Shown one piece after another: positions 37,086-45,625 of a stretch of DNA of 64,000 nucleotides. The first letter of the stretch is position 1; each line of letters starts with the position of its first letter. The stretch is from contig JBHGNT010000007.1 in the NCBI GenBank assembly GCA_043228905.1, forward strand, positions 8,370,001 through 8,434,000, read 5' to 3'. A program made the translations under genes and the position numbers. The notes beneath the pieces are model-generated. The model saw nothing but the letters and a program-made list of their open reading frames with translations. It had not been told where the DNA came from and made no database searches. The stretch is from Azolla caroliniana (taxonomy: Eukaryota > Polypodiophyta).

Positions 37086-38039
37086 ATATAAGGGGAAGTG
37101 CATACCTATTCCGATTGGTGATCTTATTCAAGCCACGGTAATCAACAACGAGACGAAGGGATCCATCTTTCTTTTTGACAAAGAAAATGGGTCCACCGGC
37201 CGGAGATTTTGAATGACGAATAAACCCGCTTGCCAAATTCTCTTTTATGTAGGCTCGAAGGACTTCCAACTCGGTTGGTGACAAGTTGTAAATCGATCCC
37301 CACAGTGGCTCTGTTCCTAGATGTAAATCGATGGGACAATCATAGGGACGATGATGAGGAAGAGTACTAGCTCTGACCTTGTCAAATACATCGGCATAAG
37401 GATGATATTTTGCAGGAAGTTGAACTAAGGATTCCTTTTTAATAGTGCTGGAAGGATGTACCGATATTGCAAATAGAAACATTGACTCCTTGCGTCCTTC
37501 TTCACGTAATTGATGGATCGAAATGGTCGAAACTCGATGAGTACATTCTAGGGGTTGTCGATACCAGACTTCTCTTATTCTCCAATCTATGTCTGGATTA
37601 TGTACTTCAAACCAAGGTAATCCCAAGACAATGGGATGCTCTGGACTACCAATTATATTAAATGATACCACACACACAAAGCTATCTAGGACAACTTGAA
37701 TGGGTTTTGACTCTTCTACGATATTCCCAGGAGCAATGGGACGACCATCAATGACTACTACAGATGCGTGGCAAGGAAGTTTTCTTAAGGATATCTGAGA
37801 AGCTTGGGCAAAATTCCGATCCATGACACAGGAATTGGCTCTGGAAACTAAAAGTGCTAAGACATGTACTGGAGGGGTACTTTTAGTACTAATCATGACT
37901 TGGGCTAAGAACACATTGCTAACTTGCTTAGAGGGAATGGAACCACTAATGGGCTGCAGAGATCTAGGGCTGTCCAACCAAACGGCTCCTATTTTGGCTG
38001 GACTTAGTCGTTTAACTCTTCCTCTAATTGACTAAGGAT
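37086..38039 (-). pseudogene. pol: Gyp2 protease and N-terminal reverse transcriptase
   Basis: A 300-codon minus-strand frame includes a retropepsin-like region (HVLALLVSRANSCVMD, then PIVLGLPWFEVHNPDIDW). The DSGA active site is not recognisable. RT follows: YHPYADVFDK, the PYDCPIDL block, NLSPTELEVLRAYIKENLASGFIR, FFVKKKDGSLRLVVDYRGLN and KITNRNRYALPLI. It ends before the YxDD box at the junction with the copia piece. These RT motifs are typical of plant chromovirus-type gypsy elements. RNase H, integrase and the 3' LTR are missing. Confidence 0.87.
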
Positions 38040-38967
38040 TTCAAATTTGTTTGAGATACTTGGGCTATCAACACTATTAATACTATCAGACACTCCTAAG
38101 GGAATTGACTCGGGTTTAGTATAGGCTATGATTTGATTTACCTGTCTTCTTGGCCTATGGGGACAGTTGATGGTGATATGCCCTGGTTCACCACAATAAA
38201 GACATAATCGATTTGCACATCATCGTTGCTTTTCTTCTTCCGATAATGGGCCACGTCGACACATGGTGTCGATCTCCATCGGCGTCAGAGTATTTGCCTT
38301 AGATACATCTTGTGGAACCGGTTTAGCTGCGATTGAGGCGTATGTGGGCTCTAGCCTAGTCTGTGGCATTTGAAATTGACGTTCTGAACGTCGTTCGAAA
38401 AGCGGTTGTCGCATTGGACCGCTCAACTGATTGCCTTTGTAAGAGATTTTGGTTCTTTGGGAAAGGTTAAAAATAAATTTTTGACGTCGTTTCGCAAGTC
38501 GTAGCGGAGCTGCTCCATTAGTGCTTGATCATCCCAGGGGATATCTAAGGCGAGTAGACGGAAATCCGCCGCGTAGGCAGAGGCTGGACAATTGCCTTGA
38601 TGCAATCGTCGGATTTTGTTGATCGCCGTTCTGATGCTGTCGGTATCTCCAAAGCAGGCTTTAAACTCGCTAGTAAAGTCTTCAAAGTTATTAAGCACGG
38701 GAGATTGTTTTTCCAAAAGCGGAACGAACCATGCCAAGGGTGAGCCGTTGAGCAACGTGCCTATTAGGCCTACTCGTGATGCATCAGTGGGGTATCAGGA
38801 AGGATACATTTGCATGACTAAGCGTACCTGATTAAGGAATCCTCTAAATTGTGAGCGCGTTCCATCGAATTTCACAAGAAGACCAATCTTGGGCTCTTTA
38901 TGAAGTCCTTGGGGACTTGATCCTTGTTGTTGTAATGCTACGATGGTTGCTTCGAGTTGTTGTACGT
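38040..38967 (-). pseudogene. gag: Gyp2 gag, main part
   Basis: This is capsid-type gag: LVKFDGTRSQFRGFLNQVR, a TGA where Arg is expected, VGLIGTLLNGSPLAWFVPLL, FTSEFKACFGD and AYAADFRLLALDIPWDD. A zinc knuckle CLYCGEPGHITINC (CX2CX4HX4C) lies at about 38165-38206. NA1 inserted at 38967/42483, so the first 64 codons lie at 42483-42676. Confidence 0.87.
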
Positions 38968-39094
38968 TGTCGTGACGATTTTCGGCTACGGTGTGAAACC
39001 GAGTGAGACGAATAAACCAAGGATGTGCAACATTGCACATACACTTAGCAAATAAGCCTCCTAAGGCCTAGTGGCACTTGAGTTCATACAGAGG

Positions 39095-39160
39095 GGTGCA
39101 AGCAAGGTTTGAACCTTGCACCTCTAAGATACAAGATAATTGCCTTACCACTAGGACAAC
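39095..39160 (-). repeat. tRNA-derived module inside the NA1 LTR
   Basis: On the minus strand GTCCTAGTGGTAAGG resembles an A box, and CAAGGTTTGAACCTTGC on the plus strand contains the B box (GGTTCAAACCTTG on the minus strand). The same module occurs at 41964-42029 in the other LTR, with relatives at 1484, 58420 and 43160. Confidence 0.65.
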
Positions 39161-39234
39161 TATCATATAGTGTAGATATTATGTATTTCCTTTTCATATA
39201 CAAATTATAGACGAAACAACCATAGAAAACCATG

Positions 39235-39327
39235 TGCACAAAACCATGGTTTTAAACCCATGGTTTGTGCATGACATAAGCAAAACCGTGTGCACAAAAC
39301 CATGGTTTTAGCCCATGGTTTTGTGCA
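39235..39327. promoter_or_regulatory. Two U3 palindromes upstream of the NA1 TATA box
   Basis: The second palindrome is a perfect 15-bp inverted repeat, TGCACAAAACCATGG (39291-39305) and CCATGGTTTTGTGCA (39313-39327). The first (39235-39249 and 39258-39271) is the same with one base missing. Both lie about 25-110 bases upstream of the TATA box, where LTR enhancers usually sit. They are identical in the 3' LTR. Confidence 0.8.
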
Positions 39328-39616
39328 TGTCACGAGAATGGAAAGACCTATAAAAGCCTCTAGTTGGGCTTGTGTAAGGGGGGCTCAATATGTGATATCA
39401 CCAACACCATTATCATCAATATAATATTTGTCTTTATCTTCTTCATATTTTTCTACTTCTCAAGTGTACAATTTTTCTTCTTCTCAAGTAAACCATTTTC
39501 ATTTAATCTTACATTGATCGTCATCTAGCATCGATAATTCCGCGAACGTCCTCCCCAGTCCAAGACCCCGGTGGTCGCTCGAGTAGCACACGCACGCGCG
39601 AATCTTCGCGACATCA

Positions 39617-39635
39617 TTTGGTGAACCCGACGTGA
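39617..39635 (+). other. NA1 primer-binding-site-like sequence
   Basis: TTTGGTGAACCCGACGTGA starts three bases after the LTR. Gyp3 has TTTGGTGAATCCGACGTGA at the matching place (one difference). I cannot assign the primer tRNA by eye. Confidence 0.7.
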
Positions 39636-39657
39636 AGAGCAGCAGGGGAGGACGAAG

Positions 39658-41760
39658 ATGGATGGCGAATATCTCATGGAGGCAATGTCAAGAAGGATGA
39701 TGGAGTTTCTGAGAGAAGGGAAAAGAAGAAATGAAGCCCAACAAGCCGTCGACAAGATAGTCGAACGAATGAGCTATTTCAACGGCGCCGAAGTCCAAAG
39801 TTTCCTAAAAGTCTACAATGCGGAGATGGATTCAAGAGGTGTGGACAAAGCTATGAGGCTAGAGTTCTTTTGTCGGGTGGTGTCTCAACCGATCTTCAAA
39901 GATGTAACAGAGCTTCTAGAAGCTCATGATTCGTGGGCGACTTTCGAGAAGGCTCTATTGGAGGAATATGACTATGAGAGACTAAAGGGACAAGATCGAC
40001 GCAACTTCGACCAATGGGTGACATCAGCGAAGACCCACCAAGGTGCGACACAAGCATTCGTAGACTTCGAGCATCATTTTTCTCAATTGTCGGAGCGGGA
40101 ACAAAGATTGGTGGGGGTCGATAAGGTCCTTATGTTCGTGAAGTCAATCGATCGAATGGAAAGGATGGCGATTGGCCTCAAACTCGAAGAAGATGATGGT
40201 GCAAATGGCCTCATCGAGGATTGGAGCAAAGTGGAAAGTGTATGCCGACTACACGATAAGGGGCAAGCGAGAATATCGGCGACAACAAGACGGCCCATGA
40301 GGGACGATCGAAGAGGGACGAGATGCAACAACGCGCCACCAACAAAAGAAATGAAGCTTAAAAGGGAGACAAAACTGAGGCGAATGGTGATCGAGGAAGA
40401 AGAGACCTCCCAACAAATGCGGGTTAATGAAGTGGCCGATACAAAGGCTCTGGTTCGGTATGACGGTACCGAGAGAGAAGGTGTGAAACAAGTCACCTTC
40501 TTGTCTTACAAAGAAACGACGGCGAAGGAGGAGGCCGATGACTCGAGGACGGCGAACGCCACTTCGAGGGAGGATAAATGTTTCGGAACACGCATTGTGT
40601 ACGAAACATCGGGTGATGACGGCGCAAGCATGAGAAAAGCTTGCATGATCGAGGGAGAAAAAGTGTTTGAGTCTGAAGAGATTGAGGAGGTAGCCATGAC
40701 AAACGACATCGAGTCGGAGGTGGCTATGGATGAGTCGACGACGGATAGCCATGTCGACACTTTCTTCACGCTTGTTCCAGAGACTTCGGCGGTTGCGCCC
40801 ATGTGCCAACGTGAGACCGGAGAGACGGAAGGTGGTGACGGGAAGACGAAGGCCCAACACAAGGAGGAAGAAGATCGAGGAAGAAAGGATATCCCCACAC
40901 CTATTCTAGAGACTTCGGCGGTTGTGCACGTGCACCAACGTGAGACCGGAGAGACAGAATGTGTGGACAAAAAAGAGGACGACCGGAAGGGCGATGAAGA
41001 AGACAAGGTAAATGTAAATGAACGAAGGGATTCCTTCACACTGGTTCCGGAGACTTCGGCAGTCGAGACCGTGTGTCGACATAAGACCGAAGATAAAGGA
41101 GGTGGCGAAGAGGAGACAATATGGCTTGAGGCGAGCATACACGGAGGGAAGGATATGGCCGACGTGGAGGCCAAGGATGAAGCTGCGGTTGAGTTCGATG
41201 GAGAGGTTGCATGCGGGAAGGAAGGAAGAGTCGAGAACCGGTTGAACCGGAAGACGATCCGGCCGGGATTCCGACCCGAACGAAGGAAGATCCACATGGG
41301 AGCCGATCGACCGGGGCCGACCCGGCCGAAACCTGATTCGGCGAAAATCGATCGGACGATTCCGATCCAAAAGGGGGCCGACCCAGCCAAAATCAATCGG
41401 TCGAGCCCGACCCGGGGAAATGTGAATGCAGACGAAGGCCAACCAAGCCAAGAAGCGATCGGTGGAGACCGATCCGGACAAGGGCAAACCCGGCCTAATC
41501 GGAGATCGACACGAACGATCTACAATACCCAGTTGAAGACGGTGAGCGTGAGGAGTGACCAGGAGTCCAATCGAAGGACATGCGCGGTGGACGAAGGAAG
41601 AGCGGTCGTATCGACGACATCGTTCGGTAGATCTACTACAACCGATCGGGGAAGAAGGTGTGAGCGCCGGATATGGTGGATCGGGTGGCTACGGTGGTTC
41701 GGTTGGAAAGATTGCGCATACTCGAAGTGGAAGACGAAGTCAGACGAGGAACTCGGTTGA
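39658..41760 (+). CDS. gag: NA1 gag-like protein, 700 aa
   Basis: The uninterrupted frame starts with the ATG 45 bases after the 5' LTR. Residues about 25-190 match Gyp3 gag in order and spacing (VDKIVERMSYFNG against IEAIVSAIGQFNG; VLMFVKSIDRM against VLLFVKAVDAL), so this is the capsid part. No CCHC zinc knuckle is visible. Residues about 370-490 are acidic with three copies of an ETSAV motif followed by a Cys/His-Arg-rich segment. Residues about 525-640 are basic and rich in Arg and Pro, possibly the nucleic-acid-binding part in place of a knuckle. The end is Trp-rich. It probably assembles particles and packages the element RNA, with enzymes supplied in trans. No pol is encoded. Confidence 0.88.
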   Translation: MDGEYLMEAMSRRMMEFLREGKRRNEAQQAVDKIVERMSYFNGAEVQSFLKVYNAEMDSRGVDKAMRLEFFCRVVSQPIFKDVTELLEAHDSWATFEKALLEEYDYERLKGQDRRNFDQWVTSAKTHQGATQAFVDFEHHFSQLSEREQRLVGVDKVLMFVKSIDRMERMAIGLKLEEDDGANGLIEDWSKVESVCRLHDKGQARISATTRRPMRDDRRGTRCNNAPPTKEMKLKRETKLRRMVIEEEETSQQMRVNEVADTKALVRYDGTEREGVKQVTFLSYKETTAKEEADDSRTANATSREDKCFGTRIVYETSGDDGASMRKACMIEGEKVFESEEIEEVAMTNDIESEVAMDESTTDSHVDTFFTLVPETSAVAPMCQRETGETEGGDGKTKAQHKEEEDRGRKDIPTPILETSAVVHVHQRETGETECVDKKEDDRKGDEEDKVNVNERRDSFTLVPETSAVETVCRHKTEDKGGGEEETIWLEASIHGGKDMADVEAKDEAAVEFDGEVACGKEGRVENRLNRKTIRPGFRPERRKIHMGADRPGPTRPKPDSAKIDRTIPIQKGADPAKINRSSPTRGNVNADEGQPSQEAIGGDRSGQGQTRPNRRSTRTIYNTQLKTVSVRSDQESNRRTCAVDEGRAVVSTTSFGRSTTTDRGRRCERRIWWIGWLRWFGWKDCAYSKWKTKSDEELG

Positions 41761-41819
41761 TCACCGTTGCCAAAGATCTCACCTCTTCACCTTTCTCGGC
41801 ACATACCGGAGGATGTGCG

Positions 41820-41836
41820 GGTTTGGTGGGGGTGGA
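41820..41836 (+). other. NA1 polypurine tract
   Basis: The 17 bases GGTTTGGTGGGGGTGGA lie directly before the 3' LTR and are identical to the 17 bases before the Gyp3 3' LTR at 57695-57711. This is the expected position of the plus-strand primer. Confidence 0.8.
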
Positions 41837-42482
41837 TGTCGTGACGATTTTCGGCTACGGTGTGAAACCGAGTGAGACGAATAAACCAAGGATGTGCAAC
41901 ATTGCACATACACTTAGCAAATAAGCCTCCTAAGGCCTAGTGGCACTTGAGTTCATACAGAGGGGTACAAGCAAGGTTTGAACCTTGCACCTCTAAGATA
42001 CAAGATAATTGCCTTACCACTAGGACAACTATCATATAGTATAGATATTATGTATTTCCTTTTCATATACAAATTATAGACGAAACAACCATAGAAAACC
42101 ATGTGCACAAAACCATGGTTTTAAACCCATGGTTTGTGCATGACATAAGCAAAACCGTGTGCACAAAACCATGGTTTTAGCCCATGGTTTTGTGCATGTC
42201 ACGAGAATGGAAAGACCTATAAAAGCCTCTAGTTGGGCTTGTGTAAGGGGGGCTCAATATGTGATATCACCAACACCATTATCATCAATATAATATTTGT
42301 CTTTATCTTCTTCATATTTTTCTACTTCTCAAGTGTACAATTTTTCTTCTTCTCAAGTAAACCATTTTCATTTAATCTTACATTGATCGTCATCTAGCAT
42401 CGATAATTCCGCGAACGTCCTCCCCAGTCCAAGACCCCGGTGGTCGCTCGAGTAGCACACGCACGCGCGAATCTTCGCGACA
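41837..42482 (+). mobile_element. NA1 3' LTR
   Basis: 646 bp, the same length and ends as the 5' LTR. I count two differences: a G/A in the tRNA-like part, and a G/A in tatcatatagTGtag against tatcatatagTAtag. Confidence 0.93.
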
Positions 42483-42676
42483 ACGTGTAACTGTAACTCC
42501 CCATGTTGTTGTTGTAACTCCCCATGTTGTTGCTACGTTTGCTGTTTTTCTAAAGCAATTTGTTGAAGATCCCCTAACGATCGTTGGTTTTCTTGTTCCA
42601 ATGCAACAAAATTTTCTTTTAGACACTGTAGCTCGGAAAAAATGGATCGATATTCATGGGCGCTAACAGTAGCCAT
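42483..42676 (-). pseudogene. gag: Gyp2 gag, N-terminal part
   Basis: It starts at ATG 42676 (MATVSAHEYRSIFSELQ) and is Gln/Glu-rich with a coiled-coil character (LEQENQRSLGDLQQIALEKQ). A TAG follows KQQT where the surrounding run suggests Gln. A tandem QQHGEL repeat leads into the NA1 insertion point and resumes at 38967 as VQQLEATIVALQQQG. Confidence 0.85.
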
Positions 42677-42839
42677 AGTATTGGAAAAAGGGGTAAGAGG
42701 ATGAGGGAAACCGAAAAGAAGACCAGAGGGGGAAATTGGTTCAAACTGTCAAGAATAGTACTAAAACAGAGAGAGAATTAGTAGTAGAGAAGGGAAGTAC
42801 TATTAGTACTAAGAGGACGGATTGCGTAAGACTCACGAG

Positions 42840-42855
42840 AGAGAGAGATAATGAA

Positions 42856-42897
<42 letters not shown>
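42840..42897. repeat. (GA)n microsatellite in the Gyp2 leader
   Basis: About 58 bases of nearly pure GA just inside the Gyp2 LTR/leader; on the transcribed minus strand it is (TC)n, a common feature of plant 5' leaders. Confidence 0.85.
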
Positions 42898-42901
<4 letters not shown>

Positions 42902-43002
42902 ATGATAACATGTGATATATTATGTGAAGAGTAAGTACAAAATAGATATGAGGCTTAAGACTGGCGTTGAACCAATTTGGTTTGAAATAATGCCTTGTGC
43001 TT

Positions 43003-43013
43003 CTTTTTATAGT
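43003..43013 (-). promoter_or_regulatory. Gyp2 LTR TATA box
   Basis: CACTATAAAAAG on the minus strand lies about 20 bases downstream of the heat-shock element, a normal promoter arrangement. Confidence 0.7.
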
Positions 43014-43031
43014 GTTCTCAAGAATAGTCCT

Positions 43032-43064
43032 GAAGCTTCTAGAACGTTCCAGAGAAATCTGGAA
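43032..43064 (-). promoter_or_regulatory. Heat-shock element in the Gyp2 LTR
   Basis: Seven consecutive 5-bp units alternate nGAAn and nTTCn. GAA occurs at 43032, 43042 and 43062 and TTC at 43037 and 43047; the two units at 43052 (GAG) and 43057 (ATC) each carry one mismatch. Three or more perfect alternating units make a functional binding site for heat-shock factors. It lies just upstream of the TATA box on the transcribed strand. Confidence 0.85.
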
Positions 43065-43104
43065 TATACAATAATTTTCTATAGTGAAACTTAAATGAAA
43101 ATAA

Positions 43105-43190
43105 TATCCTATGTATTACAATAGATAATGTACTGGTCAAGAGATCGACCCATATACCATAAGGTTGTGGGTTCGAGTCTTGCCATATCA
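43105..43190 (+). repeat. tRNA-derived module at the Gyp2 LTR edge
   Basis: TGTGGGTTCGAGTCTTGCC (43167-43185) is a strong B-box/T-arm match, with a degenerate A-box-like GTACTGGTCAAGAG at 43130. No cloverleaf forms. It lies within 20 bases of the outer LTR end, in plus orientation, opposite to the element. Confidence 0.5.
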
Positions 43191-43195
43191 TTACA

Positions 43196-43582
43196 ACTAT
43201 GTATGTTAGGATGCATCTTAGGCCAATAGAATTGAGTGGAGATGAGAACAAGTGTACGATGTATTCCAGGGTGCCCTGCTAAGGGTTTAATCATGGCATT
43301 AAAAAATAATTCTCTTTTTGACCTCAGGAAAATCTGGAACACAGGCAAATCTGGAACACAAACCTTCCCATTATGGTAGAGCAGACCGTTAGCAATGTGG
43401 AAGGATTCCTTCGAGGATGTGGTGGTGTCAGTTCCAGACTCAACTCTTGCCCAATATTTCGCAAAATAACTATCATAAGGATACTTTCCTCGAAGGTGAT
43501 AATAAAGATATGATGTTATTTCTGTGAAGCTAAGCATGTTAACTTCACGAATGCCACTTAGTGCATCAACGACAGTGTTCAT
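43196..43582 (-). pseudogene. pol: Gyp1 integrase, zinc-binding N-terminus
   Basis: The minus-strand frame reads SLREVNML-type linker sequence, FHIANGLLYHNGKVCVP and PLAGHPGIHRTLVLISTQFYWPKM, the HHCC integrase zinc region (H-x-H visible). It is cut at 43195 by the Gyp2 LTR before the second Cys pair. The C-terminal part of the same integrase is at 33396-33987. Confidence 0.85.
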
Positions 43583-44128
43583 GGAACCTTTACGATATCG
43601 TATGGAAAAATCAAAGTCCTGGATAAGATCAACCCATCATGCCTTACGACCTTTTAGGTCTTGTTGGTCACAGAAATATTTCAAGCACTCGTGGTCCGTA
43701 GTTACCACAAAACAATTTCCATAAAGATAATGGCGCCATGTTTTGAGTGCATGTATAACTACAAATAATTCCTTTTCTTGAACTGTATACCGAGATTGAG
43801 CAGAATCAAATTTCTTACTCTCGAATGCTATTGGTTTACCATCCTAATATAAGACAACACCTATAACATAATCTCTTGCAACCTCAAAAGGTTTTGAAGG
43901 ATCGGGTAAAAGAAGCGAAGGAGCCTTGCACACCAGGTCCTTGAGTTCCTTAAAGGCGAGGTCTAGTGTAGCATTCCACACAATAGGTTTTGTAGACTTA
44001 TGCGTTTGACCTTTTAGAATATCAGTAGACGGCATCGTCAATTGGGAGTAATTAGAAGGGATTTTCGCAAAACGCCGACAAAACCAAGGAATGATCGAAC
44101 TTCTCGAATATTCCGAAGAGTGGGCCAA
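43583..44128 (-). pseudogene. pol: Gyp1 RT end and RNase H
   Basis: Minus-strand frames read AFKELKDLVCKAPSLLLPDPSKPFE, then IGVVLY, stop, DGKPIAFESKKFDSAQSRYT, QEKELFVVIHALKTWRHYL and TTDHECLKYF, the gypsy RNase H. The stop after VVLY is TAG where Gln is usual; the stop after LKGRKA is TGA where Arg is usual. Otherwise the domain is nearly open. Confidence 0.87.
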
Positions 44129-44580
44129 AGTTTGATTTTCTCGATGCGAGAAGGATCAATTTCAACTCCTCGTTCGGTTATGAGATGCCAAAGATAAATA
44201 ATTGATTTCTTGAAGAACTCGCATTTTGAGATCTTCGCGTAGAATTGCTTGTTGCGCAATGTTTGTAAAACAAAGTGGACATGTTTAGCACATTGAATAA
44301 AATGAGTACAATCGATCAATACAAAAGTAATTGAATAATGAACCCAATCAATAGATAAAGAAGAGTTTTTATTAAAAAACCAAGGATAACCCAACATTTC
44401 TTCAGTGGTACAAAGATTCATTACATGGAAGTCTACTTCCTCTATATAAGTATCAATAGAAATTCCTAATGAATGAATCGCCCCGTTGATGTATTGTAGT
44501 CTTCCATTAGCCAAGTGCACCCTATAGGTGTGATCACTTACGGTAGGTTGGATTCCCCATATCTGAACCAAATCAATCAT
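44129..44580 (-). pseudogene. pol: Gyp1 protease fused to RT by internal deletion
   Basis: One open minus-strand frame begins with retropepsin-fold sequence (HTYRVHLANGRLQYINGAI, MLGYPWFFNKNSSLSIDW). It passes at about 44322 directly into the end of RT (FVLQTLRNKQFYAKISKCEFF, RIEKIKLWPTLRNIREVRSFLGF). The whole RT palm including YxDD, roughly 300 residues, is deleted while the frame is kept. The junction is visible only because both sides belong to conserved domains. Confidence 0.83.
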
Positions 44581-44699
44581 TCACAAAATTGTGTGAACTT
44601 CCCAAAAATTGTACGGAAGATCCATTGATATACCCGTTTGCACGTAGTAAATCATTGGGTCCCAATACCTAGTGAGGGAAAGAACATTGACAATTACTT

Positions 44700-45625
44700 A
44701 AATGATGTGTATAGACCTCAAGGACATTAGGAATCTGACCTTTATGGTCTGCAACTTTTGCTTTGTTGTCGTGCTCTTTCTGTTGGAGCTTTCGACATTG
44801 TTCTTTTGTATGACCCTTCTTTTTGCAGAATACGCAAAAAGGATGTTGTCATTTACAATCACAATCCATGAATTCGTTGGGTGTCTTGCGTTTCCCAGCG
44901 AATTGCGACTGCTTCGTTGGGTTTGTTATGGTCCTTCTTCGAAGTGCGTTGATAGTGAAGAACTATTTCAATGGCCTCTTCGAAGGATTTTGGATCCTTA
45001 TCGTGCACTATCCAGTGATAGTCCGAATTGGGGATGCTATTGACAAAACAAGCTATTAACCAGTTTTGGGTTCTAGCATGGTGAACATATTCTTCTAGAG
45101 AGGAAAACTTCCTGCTAGAGAGGTTCATTAAAGCTTGAGTTGCCTCGGTTCGAGAGGGAGGTTGTAGAAATTGGCCCTTGAAAACTGTGACAAAATCTGT
45201 CCAGGTATTAGGCAATTTCCCCAAAGTTTGGAGCCCACGCCACCAGGCGACGGCCTTACTCCCTAGTTCTCGACCGACATATGCAATCTTCGTACTATCT
45301 GGCGTGGGATAGAGCTCAAATCCCATCGGCCCAACCACGTGTAGATTGCTTCTTCGTTTCTTTCCTTTTTTTCTCTCGTAAATGGCTTTATGACAAATGA
45401 TGGCTCACCTTGACGCTCATCGGGTCTATTAGTCTCACATTGTAAACTAATGACACATGCCTCGAGAGCACTTTGAGATTGCTAAATGTCGGACATCTGA
45501 TGAGCGGTTGAACTAAGGAAATGTTGTATTTGTAAAAAATACGACTAAATGGACATTGGTCTAGGAGGATTTCCTTGAGTTCCTTCTGCTTGAGTGGATG
45601 ACATCGGGTCGTTATTTTGAGCCAT
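44700..45625 (-). pseudogene. gag: Gyp1 gag
   Basis: It starts at ATG 45625 (MAQNNDPMSSTQAEG). Stops and a frameshift precede a 159-codon frame (44859-45338) with the gag capsid signature (FELYPTPDSTKIAYVGREL, AVAWWRGLQ, WTDFVTVFKGQFLQPP). A zinc knuckle CVFCKKKGHTKEQC follows at about 44785-44826. Confidence 0.86.

Larger units (their letters stand above)
38968..39613 (+). mobile_element. NA1 5' LTR
   Basis: 646 bp with termini TGTCG and CGACA. It contains a minus-orientation tRNA-like module (39095-39160), two long palindromes (39235-39327), a TATA box in CCTATAAAAGCC at about 39349, and a C/T-rich R-U5 part. Confidence 0.93.
38968..42482 (+). mobile_element. NA1: intact non-autonomous LTR retrotransposon, gag-only, 3515 bp
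   Basis: LTRs of 646 bp each (38968-39613 and 41837-42482) start TGTCGTGACG, end TCGCGACA, and differ at only two positions that I can find. Flanks are ACGT on both sides (38964-38967 and 42483-42486), a 4-bp target duplication inside Gyp2 gag. The interior has a primer-site-like sequence, one uninterrupted 700-codon frame and a polypurine stretch, but no protease, RT, RNase H or integrase. Its gag and polypurine tract resemble those of Gyp3, which suggests mobilisation in trans by that family. It is the youngest element here. Confidence 0.93.
42677..43195 (-). mobile_element. Gyp2 5' LTR and leader
   Basis: The insertion into Gyp1 integrase begins at 43195 (minus strand TGTAATGATATGG). Downstream on the minus strand come a tRNA-like module, a heat-shock element, a TATA box CTATAAAAAG at about 43012-43003, a (TC)n tract (42840-42897) and the gag start. 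The inner LTR end and primer site are not clear. Confidence 0.7.

Noticed and set aside
40249-41487. Long minus-strand frames (203, 296 and 193 codons) opposite NA1 gag
   Set aside because: Shadow frames of the real plus-strand gene; Ser/Pro/Phe-rich composition mirrors its Glu/Lys/Arg codons.
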